64,000 nucleotides of DNA from Apoda limacodes (GCA_946406115.1 OX291547.1:11723001-11787000), one strand, 5' to 3'; positions 11,011 through 23,915 are shown, numbered from the stretch's first letter. The notes: generated by a model from the letters alone, not told the origin. Made by a program: numbers and translations.

Positions 11011-12880
11011 ACTCAAAATAATAGACGAAGTGATCGGTGGTGTTAAGGGCAATTAACTTCGAACTCAGAATTCGACCATCGACAGTGAGATTTGATCTTG
11101 ACGATAAAAGTGAAGGAATCTTCAACGCAATAAGTTTATGGCGGTTACAATAACATAACTATGCAACGCACGTCTTGACCATTTCTTATTGTACGTCTTT
11201 GAGGCTAGTAAAAGCTTAGTCGTAACAAATGTTAGTAATAACAAAGTTAAATAACAACAAGAGAATATTGTTAAGATTTTTCATATAATACTCTTATATG
11301 ATACATTATTTGTCCAAATATAAATAGCTCAATAATATAGCATATCCAAGGAGGATATGCAACCAGCGTTCTTGCCTCCTTACAACGAGGAGAAATTTTT
11401 CTTGATATAAGTATTTTATTTTAGATTAGTTTATTTTAATATTATGCTATGGGTAAAAATGTTCGAATTTGATAGAAATATCAGAAAATTTTTTTCCTTT
11501 CTTCTTCTTTCTTTATTGTCAAATATGTGTGGAAGAATTGATAAGAGTGGATATAGTAAAAAAGGGTTTGCCAGGATCGTAGCAAGTGGAAGCCTTTATC
11601 ATCTACCTATCCCTCCATAAAACAGGTGTGGTGTTATGAATACGTAGCTACGTGTTTCTTATTTATAGAAGTTTTAAAAGATTTTTATAATGAACTCTTA
11701 AAATGAAAGACGTCTGATTTGATATTGTTATAAACATACTACATAGTAGTGACGTTATTGACCGAATTCTAACTAAGACAGTGCTGAACTCAGTACAAAT
11801 GTATTTTCATATTAATTTAAATTGAAATCAGGTAACTAAGCGAGATTATCCCATGACCCTTTGTCTCTAGCTAAAGTCTCTTCGCCGAAGTGTTATGAAA
11901 ATATTAGACTGATTAAAGTTCTTTCATGTATTACAGGTTGTCTGGGTTGTGTAAATAAATAGATTCCCGGGGTGGTTTCAACACGTAAATACCTATGTAT
12001 AGTATGTTTTTTTAGTGTCTATAATGGATTTATAGTTATAAAATATTGTTCAGATAAGAAATACATATGCTATATTGCATATATGTTTTTTTTATTCAAC
12101 ACTATTTAAAAAAATAGTCGCCCAGATATTAAATAATTAAATAAGCAAAAAAGCAACTTTCCAATTTGAGAGTTAAATGTAATCCTAAATGGATATTACA
12201 ATTGTTGATATTTCGTTTTAATCCATTTTCATTTTACTTTTTTATATTTTCACTAACTACTCCTAAATATTAAATAACTACATCGTATATTTAAAAACTG
12301 ATCAGTAATTTCGCGGCTTTTTTAAAAAAAGTTTTTAGTATAAAATAGTTAACACAGTTATGTACGGAAGAATGTAATAATGAACAGTATGACTTGTATG
12401 TATTTACCATACCATATTTCTTATCTGACATGATGAAAAATCTATACTAATATACCCTTTAATGATTTTTTGTCGATTAACAATACAATGTATTAACTAC
12501 AAACATTTTAACACTAAATATTAAGAAAAAAAAATCTGTTAAGAGTTGTGTATATAGTTCATTATAAAATTTTAAAGGCAATGTACGCAAACGTAATAAT
12601 ATATATAATAAAAGATAATTTCCGGATAGCTGTTTGTGATTAGCTGATGTCTGGATTCCAGTAAGCTTGGGTGGGGCAAATGGAATATTAATTATTTAAA
12701 TCTCTAGAGAGTCATCAATTAAACATGGATGGAAGTTACTTTGCTACAGTTCTATCAACGACGACGAGGTTCTAATGCAGTTAAAGGTGGCAAAATTGCC
12801 TAAACAACTGATCATAGCCTGAAAGAAAACTTTTATGACTTGGTTTTACAAAATAATAAAAAATGTCAGTTATAATTCAT
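11010..12880. other. AT-rich intergenic or intronic DNA
   Basis: Apart from an 8-bp hairpin GCATATCC/GGATATGC (11340-11360) and the short repeat at 12665, I see nothing. Confidence 0.4.
12665..12730 (+). repeat. Short repeat shared with 35445-35510
   Basis: GGGTGGGGCAAATGGAATAT then TAATTA and GAG-GTCATCAATTA; 35445-35510 reads GGGTGAGGGGCGAGTGGAAT then ATTAATTA and GGAGCCGTCAATTA. Confidence 0.5.
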
Positions 12881-12886
12881 TTATTG

Positions 12887-12956
12887 TTTTTTTTATACCA
12901 CTAATGTGGCGAACAAGCACACGGTCCGCCTGATGGTAAGCGGTCACCGTGGCCTT
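12887..12956 (-). mobile_element. Very short 3'-end fragment of the same retrotransposon family
   Basis: Poly-T, then ATACCACTAATGTGGC, then the GGTAAGCGGTCACCGT block; homology stops near 12956. Confidence 0.83.
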
Positions 12957-12959
12957 GGG

Positions 12960-14550
12960 TGTACGATCTAAGCTATATTGATGCATTCCAGGACACAAGA
13001 AGCGTTTTAATTGCTCTCTGGTCTTTCATTATACCAGTTATTACTTGAAAGTTGGTAATTGACGACTTATGGGACATATAATGCAACTTTAGTCCTGTTA
13101 CTCCATAGAAGAAATTCTGACAACTTTGCAAAAATATAAAAAAAAAGCCATGTTCTATTTTCACAGAAAACACCTAGTCTCAAGCCAAATACAAATGTGC
13201 ATTAAACCCACGCCCCTCGATTCAGTGATCGAATCATAACCTACAGACATTTTGAATCCTTTGAAAAATCATTTTAAATAAAAAAAAAATTAACGAAATT
13301 CAATTAATTAATTCAGACATTAACTTCTACTTATTGTTATTGTATTTGCTTTTTATTTAAATTAATCACAGATTAATTTCTCGTTTCCAAAAATAGAAAT
13401 CCAAATAGCTATTGTATCGAAAAAAAGCATTGTGTAATATAACATACATTGTATTATATAACAGGATAATGTAAAATGAAGGGAATTAACAACATACGTG
13501 TTTGCGAAGTAATATTACGTAAGCATGATTTGAATAAACATAAATAAACATATAAACATTAGCATAAAGTTAAAACATTGAACGTAATTAGAAGTTTGAT
13601 ATGTTTAGCTTGTGTTCATTTAAGGGTTCCGTAAAGCTTCTTCCATAAAGGATTTTCTACTAAAACCTCCACCCACGTATTTTGCAGAGTCACTCAATCA
13701 ACTTAGCTGAGTAATTACCCAATTCTTGTAATAACACTTATATCTTTACCTGTAGAGCTGTATTGTTTTTATTATTTTAAATACTCGGATTTATTTAGCC
13801 ATTTATTATATGAAAATATATAAATACTGTTTAATAATAGGAACTTGTAGGGAACTACATTTAAATTTTTTTTAACTATAAATTCAAGAAAATTTCTTTT
13901 GAATTTTAAAGTTTAATTAAAATAGCAGTGAATTGTAATTTGCAGTGTATTGTCGAGGTTGCCATTACTACATTGCAAGTTTCAAAATCACAAATACACA
14001 GTAACACAAGGGAGATGCACCCTTAAGAATAAATATAAATAAATTCAAAACAAAATTATGAAAGTTTTGTGTCCATAATTTATTAAAAAAATGTCCGCCT
14101 ACTACGGAGGGTTATAATTTTATGTACGAATGTTTATTACCATGTTTCCGCGTAGGTCTTACTATTGATTGTATTTCGACAAATGAGGTATCGTTAGCTT
14201 CCTCTTAGTGGTCCGGGTGTCATATTATTGCCGTCATATCAAAGCCAACACGGCGAATATAACTTGCAAAATTGTCACAGTAATAAAATATTGCTATTCA
14301 CAAATATATCAAGTTCGGTATCAAATAAAATGTCTCTATGAGCATATTGCAAATTAATATTTTGCCATTTTTGATATAATTTGTGTAGTCTTCGGGTCGA
14401 CGTAGTGTAGTCGGGTTTTAGTTTTCTAACTTACACTTATTTTAAATACATATATATAGTAAACAATCTTGACAGTTGGTCTAGTTTTCTCACATTATTC
14501 AAGCAAATAATTGTAAAACAATGTATATCAAATTAAGCAATCGTTAAGCC
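12960..14550. other. AT-rich intergenic or intronic DNA
   Basis: No recognisable gene. The minus-strand frame 12973-13173 follows a retro fragment and has no domain. Confidence 0.4.
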
Positions 14551-14555
14551 AAGTC

Positions 14556-14710
14556 AAGTGCCTTACGGGCAGCTGAAAAGTCGAGTCGAGGCCACTAGAG
14601 TGACATGACGTCCGCCGATTTGGATTGGGTACGGTGGACTAAGGCCTAAGCCTCCTACTCGAAGGAGAGACCTGTGCCCCTGCAGTGGGGCCTGTAAAGG
14701 CTGAAGCACT
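14556..14710 (+). repeat. Related retroposon 3'-end type repeat
   Basis: TAAGGCCTAAGCCTCCTAC, GGAGAGACCTGTGCCCCTGC and AGTGGGGCCTGTAAAGGCTG. Confidence 0.5.
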
Positions 14711-15114
14711 TCGGCACATTTATTAAATTAGCAATTTGTCACTGAATTCATGGACCATTTCGATTGACTAATATTTAGACTACCATTTTTTTATTTGCTA
14801 CATAAGTACGTAGGGTGTAAATTATTATTTTTGTAAATTATACTTTTTTATTTTAATTTTTAATAAAGTAGTCCTTAAACAAGCATTGACTTATTCTCCG
14901 AACATTTTACAGTGTCTATTTCAGCGAATGAAATTTTATTACCGTCAGACAAAGGCGAGGAAATCATGTTACAGAAGCGTCTTCTATGAAAATTGTTTTT
15001 GTTAATCATACTTTAATGTTGTTACTTTATAACCCATTTTCTGAAAAGATGAAAGTAGAGCTTGAAAAAAAATAAGGGTAAATGTTTACTGAAAGCAGTG
15101 TTAATTTAAAAAGA

Positions 15115-15165
15115 AAAAAACCGGTCAAGTGCGAGTCGGACTCGTGCACCGAGAGTTTTTACCTA
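15115..15165 (+). repeat. Head fragment of the GAGTCGGACTCG repeat
   Basis: CCGGTCAAGTGCGAGTCGGA followed by CTCGTGCACCGAGAG; the homology then fades. Confidence 0.65.
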
Positions 15166-15680
15166 TCACCGTTTACGCAATTTACAAACACGAATAAAAA
15201 CAGAAGTGTGCCGTTTAGCGGTCACCTATCCAATTACTGAAAAAGCCCGACGTCGCTTAACTGTAAATATCGTTTCCAACAAACAAATATGTTACTGTTG
15301 CTTGTTATAATAACTAGATGGCGGTGTAACAGTGATTTTAGATGGTAAATGGTTCGGGCTGTCTCACACTTGGCTGGTTTTATATTTGTTGCAATAATGT
15401 AGAGCTTTACCACACTATGATCACTGCAAGATTATATGTCTTACTGTTTTTAAGATAGAGCAACTAGATTATAAGTTTGTACCCTGTACCGCCAAGCGTC
15501 GCGCCTGAATTTGAACGATAATATTGTTATCAATTAAGTTTCTATGAGCTTAGTATTCAGAATGTTATAATTTTATTTCTGGGTAATATTACATGGTTAA
15601 TAAACTTATATTTAATACCTGTTTTACACAATTACCAACTTCATCTAAGTACCTTTTGATGGAATTTGTTTAAGAGAGGT

Positions 15681-15767
15681 AGGGCACTGCAAGTACTCGC
15701 TCGAATAAGCCACCCGAACAACTAAAGCAGGGCATAGCGGGTACTTGCTCGAATGAGCGGCCCGAAC
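15681..15767 (+). repeat. Two-unit 48-bp tandem repeat at the retrotransposon 5' end
   Basis: Similar 39-nt cores (15681-15719 and 15729-15767) share AGGGCA, GTACT-GCTCGAAT and CCCGAAC and are spaced 48 bp apart. Their place at the 5' edge of the element resembles the tandem promoter monomers known from some LINEs. A promoter role is inference. Confidence 0.65.
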
Positions 15768-16276
15768 TGGGGAAGTACCTCCACCTTACAGAAAACCGCG
15801 GCCATAATAACACTAACATTGAGTAGTGTTGTGTTCCTGGCGGTGAGTAAGGTTGCCAGAGCTCTTTGAGGATTCGCTGCGCGGACAGCGGAGGACCGGC
15901 GGTGCTTGTTGCTGTCATGCTCGGCGTAGACGCGGCGTGCTGGTTCGGCGGTCAGGGAGACCTGATGAAACGGCTGACCGCTGGCCGCCCGCAGGTTGAA
16001 CGGGATCCCGAACCCAGGGATCACTTAATCTCCGCCCTGGGAGGCTGATTCGCCAGCCTGTGTAAAGTATCTGAAGTGGTAGTCGTGCCGGAGAAGGAGA
16101 CCGCAGTGGACCCGGCTACTACAACAGAGGGGGATCAGGGGCCCTTCCGCCCGCCGTGCCAGCAACCGTATCATCTGTGGCGAGCTTCGGCAGTCTTAGA
16201 ACCGCACCTTTTGTCATCTATGCTGTCTGTGCAGTGAATCCTCATCCCTTAGTCTTAGTAACTTCTTTTATATATT

Positions 16277-19200
16277 ATGGCCATAAGAAAAAAAAAGAAA
16301 AGAGTTTGCACAGCGGCTACTCCATCCACATATAATGTGGATTTTTGCAACATCAGGGGTATTCACGCAAATCTTAACGCAGTCCACCACCATCTCGAAA
16401 CTGCGCAGCCGACCATTCTTTTTCTAACGGAGACGCAGATATCCTGCCCGGACGACACATCATACCTTCACTATCCCGGCTACAAACTCGAACACAATTT
16501 CATGAGTCGTGCCGGTGTATGTATGTTCGTCCGGGAGGATATCTGCTGTCGCCGCCTTCATAGCCTTGAAGACAGGGACCTGTCGATATTGTGGGTGCGC
16601 GTAGATTACGGCGGCCACACTCGTATCTATGCGTGCCTATACAGGTCTCATAGCGGTGACACGGACGTAACTCGACTCTTCACGCACCTGAGTTTGACGA
16701 CTGACAAAGTTCTAGAGCAATATCCCACAGCAGAACTAGTTATTTTGGGAGACTTTAACGCCCACCATCGCGAGTGGCTCAGTTCTTGAACCAATAACTA
16801 TGCTGGGATATCTGCTCACGAATTTGCTCTGACCTATGGATTCTCTCAGCTGGTACTTTCTCCAACGAGAATACCAGATATAGAGGAACATACGAACTCC
16901 TTACTGGACCTTCTGCTGACTACTCGTCCGGACGGATACTCTCATAGCGGTGACACGGACGTAACTCGACTCTTCACGCACCTGAGTTTGACGACTGACA
17001 AAGTTCTAGAGCAATATCCCACAGCAGAACTAGTTATTTTAGGAGACTTTAACGCCCACCATCGCGAGTGGCTCAGTTCTTGAACCAATAACTATGCTGG
17101 GATATCTGCTCACGAATTTGCTCTGACCTATGGATTCTCTCAGCTGGTACTTTCTCCAACGAGAATACCAGATATAGAGGAACATACGAGCTCCTTACTG
17201 GACCTTCTGCTGACTACTCTTCCGGACGGATACTCCGTCTCAGTGGATGCGCCTCTTGGCTCCTCGGACCACTGTCTCGTCCGGACTCAAGTGTCATGCA
17301 CACAACCCGATCCTTCTGGGCCAACTAATTGGCGTCGTGTGTGGCACTATAAGTCGGCAGACTGGGATGGATTGCGAGAATTTTACGCATCGTACCCGTG
17401 GAGGCAGATCTGCTTTAACTCAGAAGATCCTGACGTCTGCGCAGCCGCAGTCACTGAGACAATCCTTGCTGGTATGGAATGTTTCATTCCTAACCTGCGA
17501 GTAGCTGCCGGCGTCAAAAAACGACCGTGGTTTAATAGGTCTTGCAGAGAAGCTAAAATTCTTAAGCAAACTGCGTATGAGGCTTGGACCACGGCTCGTA
17601 ATAATAAGGATCCGAATATTTCTGAGTTAAAACGCAAATTAAATGCTGCCTCGAGGTTCAGTAAGAAAGCAACTGCCAGAGCAAAATTCCAATTCATCGG
17701 CAAAATAGGTGGGCGACTTGCGAGCTATCCTTCTGGGAGTCGTGCTTTCTGGTCGCTTGCCAAAGCTGCCGAAGGGAACTTCTGCCAGTCGTCGTTACCA
17801 CCACTGCGAAAGACCGATGGTGACTTGGCCCATAGTGCTAAAGAGAAAGCCGATCTACTGGGCAGTCTCTTTGCCTCGAACTCGAATATGAACGATGAAG
17901 GCGCTGTATCACCTAGTATACCGTGGTGCGGTAAGACCATGCCGGAAATCTCCATAACGCAGCGGGAGGTCAGGCGGGCGTTGCTCTCTCTAGACGTTCA
18001 TAAGTCGAGTGGGCCAGACGGTATACCAGCAGTGGTGCTTAAGCAGTGTGCTCCTGAGTTATGTCCTGTACTCACGCGCCTCTTCGCGCCTTCCTACCAC
18101 ACTAGGCAATTTCCGTCTTCATGGAAGACTGCGAATGTGCACCCGGTGCCCAAAAAGGGCGATAGATCAGATCCATCGAATTACAGGCCTATCGCTATTA
18201 CCTCTCTCCTCTCTAAGGTGATGGAGCGTGTGATCAACACACAGCTTCTAAGATACCTAGAAGTACACGATCTGGTCAGTGACCGTCAATATGGCTTTCG
18301 CCACGGTCGCTCGACTGGTGACCTTCTAGTGTATCTCACACACCGATGGGCACTAGCCATAGAGAGTCAGGGGGAGGCATTGGCATGTAGCCTGGACATA
18401 GCGAAGGCGTTCGATCGGGTCTGGCACCGCGGTCTTCTATCGAAGTTGCCATCTTACGGAGTGCCCGAGGGTTTGTGCAAATGGGTGGCTAGCTTTTTGT
18501 CCGGCAGACGCATACGAACCGTAGTTGACGGTAGTTGCTCTGATAGCATGGACATTAATGCTGGTGTCCCGCAAGGCTCTGTGCTGTCTCCTACGCTGTT
18601 TCTACTGCATATCAATGACATGTTGGACATCAACAACATACATTGCTATGCAGATGACAGTACTGGAGACGCTTTTTACACGGGTCGTGCAAACATCCCT
18701 CGTTCCGTTGTGGAGGAAAACCGCGGAGAACTTGTGTCTCAAATCGAGACCACACTGTCCCAGGTCTCTGATTGGGGACGGGTAAACTTGGTCCGATTCA
18801 ACCCTACAAAGACACAAGTGTGCGCGTTCACCGCTAAGAAAACTCCATTCACTGTAGTCCCACAATTCCAGAACACTCCCCTCTCCATCTCCAAGAGCAT
18901 TGGGATCCTTGGTGTCGACATCTCCAGCGATGTTCAGTTCCGAGATCATTTACAAGATAAGGTGAAGCTGGCGTCCAAAAAACTTGGTGTACTCAACAGA
19001 GCGAAGCAGTACTTCACGTCGGGGCAAAGGTTGTTACTTTACAAGTCGCAGGTTCGGCCTCATATGGAGTACTGTTGCCATCTCTGGGCAGGTGCACCCG
19101 GATACCAGCTTGGCCCTTTTGACTCGGTTCAACGACGGGCTGTGAGAATTGTCGACGATTCCAAACTCACTTGCGGTATCGAGCCCTTAAGTCTGAGGAG

Positions 19201-19537
19201 AGACTTTGCCTCACTGTGTGTGTTCTACCGCTTGTACAATGGGTTGTGTTCTGAGGAATTGTTCGAAATGATGCCCACGGCTACTTTCTACCATCGCACC
19301 GCTCGCCATCGGCAGGGAATCCATTCTCACACTTTAGAACCTAAATGGTCGCGTACAGTGCGGTTTCAGAGAAACTTCCTCCCGCGAACGTTTAAGTTGT
19401 GGAATGAGCTCCCTGCCAAGGTTTTCTGCAAGGACTACAGTATGGAGTTCTTCAAGAAAGAAGTTATTAGATTTCTGAAGGGTCGGCAACGCGCAAGTGA
19501 TACCCCTGGTGTTGCTAGCGTCCATAGGCTACGGTGA
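16277..19537 (+). pseudogene. Retrotransposon ORF2: AP endonuclease plus reverse transcriptase, two in-frame stops
   Basis: One frame runs from ATG 16277 to TGA 19537, broken only by TGA at 16787-16789 and at 17081-17083. The N-terminal part is an APE-type endonuclease: FCNIRG, then LTETQ with the catalytic Glu, GDFNAHH, and SSDHCLV just after 17243. The RT follows with VPKKGD...NYRPIA, QYGFR-GRSTGD, SLDIAKAFDRVWH, GVPQGSVLSP and the catalytic CYADDS (YADD at 18647-18658). The C-terminal region has the RRAVRIV and LWNELP signatures common in this superfamily. Without the 98-codon internal duplication (16646-16939 repeated as 16940-17233) it would be about 989 residues, normal for such an ORF2. 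Its probable role was target-primed reverse transcription: nick the DNA, then copy the RNA. As it stands it cannot make the intact polyprotein. The RT half (17243-19537, 764 residues) is uninterrupted, which suggests a young insertion. Confidence 0.92.
16646..17233 (+). repeat. 294-bp tandem duplication inside the endonuclease domain
   Basis: The segment starting TCTCATAGCGGTGACACGG occurs at 16646 and again at 16940. I confirmed the 294-bp period at internal markers such as TCTAGAGCAA (16711 and 17005). I noticed only about three base differences between the copies. 294 is divisible by three, so the frame is preserved, and both copies carry the same TGA. Confidence 0.93.
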
Positions 19538-19606
19538 CCGCTTACCATCAGGCGGGCCGTAAGCTTGTTTGCCACCTTAGTGGTATAAAAAAAAAAAAAA
19601 AAAAAA

Positions 19607-19990
19607 CTTATCAGACTACATTTTTAGGTTGGTCGAGGTATCTTACGACACCCCACATTAAGACGAGGAAAAAAAATTATCCCCACTTTACGTGTAGGTC
19701 AAGTACACTAAAAAAATATTTTTTTACCACTTTGTTGGACTAATTAATATGAATATGCCAAATTACAGCGTACTAGTACTAATGGTCTCTGAGGTAAGCC
19801 GCGACAGACGGACGGTCATGACGAAACTATGATGAGGGTTCTTTGATGACTACAAACAAATTTACTAAAATCAAAACCACAGTCGACCAATTTGCAATGG
19901 TGTGAACTTACATCGACACTAGCGACCAAACACCCAAGGTCAGAGGGTCAGAAAAATTTGTTGCAGTGTATTCAGTTTCGGAGATTAATT
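19607..19990 (+). repeat. GAGTCGG-repeat tail followed by a second shared repeat
   Basis: 19620-19855 matches the 3' part of the 7.96-8.79 kb repeat (CCCCACTTTACGTGTAGG, CCACTTTGTTGGAC, GACAGACGGACGG). 19865-19990 matches 5355-5455 (ACACTAGCGACCAAACA, AAGGTCA, GGTCAGAAA). Retrotransposon copy 1 abuts it on the left. Confidence 0.6.
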
Positions 19991-19994
19991 TCAT

Positions 19995-22580
19995 GTCTAC
20001 AATATGAGACTGAGCATAAGATCCTATAATGATTCATTTTATAAAGTACTAATTTGTTTTAATGGTACAAATTTGTACCCTACTCAGATGTGCAGTTTCC
20101 TGTTTGTTTTTAAAATCGATTCCAATGTCCAAATGCAAGTTTCAGACTGGAAAAAAATAACATGCTTTTAGACATTTTTTAACTAGAAACTTACGGTATT
20201 TGTTTTAGAATTTACTGCATTATAATTTCTGTATCTTGTGTGATATAATTGTGATAAATTTTTAATTCCACTTTTTACACTAAGCTGGCAATATAGAACA
20301 TAGTTTTGTCACAGAAAAATAAACTCTACTTGATATAAACATCGTCGATTTCAGCTTAACACCCATGAAGCAATAAATTTATATGTACCTTTTAAATACA
20401 AAAATAAATTTATTAAGGTATTTAACCTAATTTGTTTTTTTTTTAATCACTCATGTTTTCTTAACTTATTTTAATACGGATTCTATCTTTCTCATAAATA
20501 TAAATTCCGATGTTCAAAAAATAAAGTTATACGTGTTTTCATTACATATACCATAATCAGCAAGGAAATTAATTTCTAAAAGTGAATGACAACCTTAATC
20601 ATGAAATAAGATATCGGTATACCGGAAGAATGTAGCTTAAGAAAGAAACACGATAACTAAGTAACAATGCTTTTAAACAAACAAGAATATCAAAAAAAAA
20701 TATATAAAAGACGTAAGTTCAAACCATCGATGGAGCAAGATGTTACATAATAAGTTATTATTATTATACTACTTGTAAGATTTAGTTTACTACTGATAAA
20801 ACTGGGATTCTTGTCCCTATTTGTAGTACTTGTAATAAATCGGGGTGTTACTATTTGTCAGGATGTCGCAGCCACCCACAATACTCCCGTTTTGTCTCGT
20901 TTCTTTATTAGTAATCAAACATATTTATTGGGAAAAATGCTTTTTATATTTTGATTTATTAAGGTTCAGAGACTAAATAGAATGTTTACGTCTTGAAAGT
21001 TTGTAATTTATGACTAATTTTAATAGCAACAGAATGATGACAAAAAACATAAAATAATATATGTTGCTATATAATACGGATATCATACCAAAATTCTACT
21101 GGAAGCTACTTTTATTTTTTCGTCCCACACTTTTTCTAATAGATAAAAAATAGATTTTGTACATACTTTAGTCCCTTATCAAAAATTATCGTAGTTTCAA
21201 CTTGTTATTATTCTAATATTTTAAACACATATCGAAAAAATAAAAACCTTTTTTGAAAGAATTTTATCTTTTATCAATTATTTTTTTTAATTATTTTAAC
21301 ATGTATCGAAAGAATACGAAATATAAAATAAATCAAGAAACATTAGAGTAACAAAGTGAGTCATGTAAAAAAAAAAATAAGAAGAGAATAATAAAATTAT
21401 CGGTTTCCTATTTTCCTAAGCTATTAACAAGTAAAGCTGGGAAAAACAGTCATTTTACATTGTTAGTCTCTGCATATTCATCCTGTATATAGAGGTTAAT
21501 AAAAGGTGTTAATTCCCAAAAGAGGGTTTATTAAAATATTATAAAATAATGAATAATGAGTTTTCTATGTGAGAAAGCTTTGAAGAGCTGCATGCAATAG
21601 GCCTGGTTGTATCGTGTTATCTCTACATATATAATAATTATACTTTTTAATACAACATCGAACAAGTTAAGGATATTGTGTTCATGTCGTTTTGTGTTCA
21701 AAATTTAAATTTTAAAGGTAAATAAAGATAAAAATTTTCACATATAAAAGTAATGACTCGCAACTTCGTAAGTTCTGAATTTATATTTTATAGCTGCTAT
21801 AAAACGGCTCACCTGTCAAGGTCCATGCCTATTTCGGGATAAAGGCCAAAAGGTTACACCGATCCCAAATGGAATCGGGAGTGAAATACTACTTCACCCC
21901 GCTAGTCAGGGTTTTTAATTAAAATAACCGTTCATAGGGCCAGTTAAATTCGCTTTTGTTTTAATAATTAAAGCTGAGCTACGATTACAGTTAGATAATA
22001 TTCACCTTTGAATTGGTTTTCGACTTTCCTAGCTACTCAAAGGTCAAAGAGTCCGTCAGTCTGTTCCACAGGACTAAAATTATTATTAATATTAAATTAA
22101 ATACTGATAGAATACTATACACTTAGAAATATGATGTATGATATAAGATGAGCTCAAAATACATATATCATTTTGACACATGACTTCTGAAAGTCATGTC
22201 CAAACTTGCTGATATTCATTATTAATTTGGTATTTCAGTATTCTGTTTTAATTAAATCTAACTAAAGCTTAATGTATTCAAACATTCATTTTAGGTGAAA
22301 TACGTGAATCAAATATTGGTCGCCACCTGAAATATAGTTGCGACATTTTAGATTTCAATGTATCAGCGCTTCGTCACAAGACTAATAATTTTCCAACGTA
22401 ATTTAATGATCAGATGAATAACGTCGCCAAATCTCGTCACCTCATTTGAGGCTGCGGTGGAGGTGTCGCTCGTACTGACATTGTGAGATCACAGGGATTT
22501 TGGGTCGCGTGAGGTTATGAATCATATAATGATATTCAAAGCTTATTTTGGGACAGCTTAATCATATTGCCTCTGAATTT
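19995..22580. other. AT-rich DNA with one GC-richer patch
   Basis: 21800-21910 (CACCTGTCAAGGTCCATGCC, CTTCACCCCGCTAGTC) and 22340-22520 are GC-richer and repeat-like but unclassified. Nothing else is supported. Confidence 0.35.
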
Positions 22581-22587
22581 ATAAAAG

Positions 22588-22765
22588 ATAGCTTTTGCCT
22601 GCGGCTTCGCCCGCGGTAAATTAGGTTATTGGCGTGGGATTCCTACGGCCAACCCATGATCATAGTAAGGAAGTTTGCTATTAGCAGGTTATATCTATAT
22701 ATCAGCTATAGTTTGTCCACGTGGAATTCTGTTAAAGTTATTCCTGCAGGAACTTTTCAAGAATA
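22588..22765 (-). repeat. Fragment of the same dispersed Helitron-like repeat, minus strand
   Basis: Starts AGCTTTTGCCTGCGGCTTCG, then TTAGGTTATTGGCGTG; resembles 32168-32400 and 60308-60480. The nearby 76-codon frame at 22675 is a shadow. Confidence 0.55.
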
Positions 22766-22928
22766 ACATGTTAATGTACTTCTCCGTCTTTTTAACTATA
22801 CTTTTCAACCGAAATGGATGCTCTGTTGCGACGAATCCGCTTACTATAAGGCGGGCTGTTATGTTGTTAGGTAAAAAAAAAATCGTGCAATCAATTTTGA
22901 TATGAAAACGATTGAACAGACTGACTGA

Positions 22929-23179
22929 ATGGTCGCGTACAGTGCAGTTTCATTGAAACTTCCTCCCACGAACGCTCGGGTTGTGGAATGAGCTGCCAAG
23001 GTTTTCTATAAGGACTACAGTAGGTATGGGGTTCTCCAAGAAAGTATTTATTGAATTTTTAAAAGGTTGGCATTGCGTTAGTTATGCCCCTGGTGTTACA
23101 AGCGTCCGTAGGCCACGGTGACCGCTTACCATCAGGCGGGCCGTAAGCTTGTTCACCTTAGTGGTTTATAAAAAAAAAA
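22929..23179 (+). mobile_element. 3'-end fragment of the same retrotransposon family
   Basis: Begins at the ATGGTCGCGTACAGTGC block of the ORF2 C-terminus, with frameshifting indels, and runs through CATCAGGCGGGCCGTAAGC to a short poly-A. No frame is preserved. Confidence 0.88.
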
Positions 23180-23915
23180 GAATTGTATTAGAATGGTTGA
23201 AAATGATTTGTTCGCCATTCGTTAGTGGAAACAAGAATTGTCTCATTTTATCTTTAATATTTTTTATTTATCGGGTCGCTTAAAATTTTGTTATAGGTAT
23301 AGAAACTAGTATGTCATTTTGTAACATCTAATAAACGTAGGTGAGCTGTAACATAAAGCTAGAAATAATTTTGAAATGCGAATATACAAAATAACGAACG
23401 TTTACTCGTTTGTTTACAGTTCTCGATAACTTTTTGATTCTGTAACATGTTTGCCTATTAAGAGGTTATTTGCTTGTTACAGTGTATCATTTGGATCTTT
23501 TATTTATATTTATTACTTTATTTTATATCTTTTTTAGTTTTGATGTTACGGTTATCAATCATAAAATATTTTTAACTAAAACAAGAATTTGCCTTAGCCT
23601 TTGCTTATCCTCACTACAGGGAAATGGGCCTTTAGTAAGAGAAAGGTGGCTTAGGCCATAGCACACTGGATTGTTAAGCTAGATGCCAGTTGACTGTCAG
23701 AGTGACTTGTCTTAACAAATGCGGCCATATGACAACAACTAGGACCGACAGTTTAACGTAACCTCTGAAGTATTAAGAAGCTCAAAACATGTGACACTAG
23801 GCGGTCACCCATTCTATGGCTGACCAAACCTGACGTTGCTTCACTTCACATATTGTTTACGTTACACTGGACCACGATAATATTCGCGAAATAAGAGTAT
23901 TTGTTGATTTAAGTG

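Larger units (their letters stand above)
15672..19606 (+). mobile_element. Non-LTR retrotransposon, near full length (copy 1), Jockey/CR1-like group
   Basis: A GC-rich block in AT-rich surroundings. In order it holds a 5' region with a 48-bp tandem repeat, a leader of about 0.5 kb, an endonuclease plus reverse transcriptase frame, a short 3' UTR ending CCACCTTAGTGGTAT, and a 20-base poly-A run (19587-19606). No second frame big enough for an ORF1/gag protein is visible between 15672 and 16276. The element therefore either lacks ORF1 or has lost it. The 5' boundary is inferred from the composition change and the tandem repeat; I found no clear target-site duplication. The clade is unresolved: the RT motifs and C-terminal domain fit the Jockey/CR1 superfamily. 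Confidence 0.9.

Noticed and set aside
17247..19525. Several 60-115-codon frames on both strands within retrotransposon copy 1
   Set aside because: All overlap the real RT frame in other frames; they are shadows.
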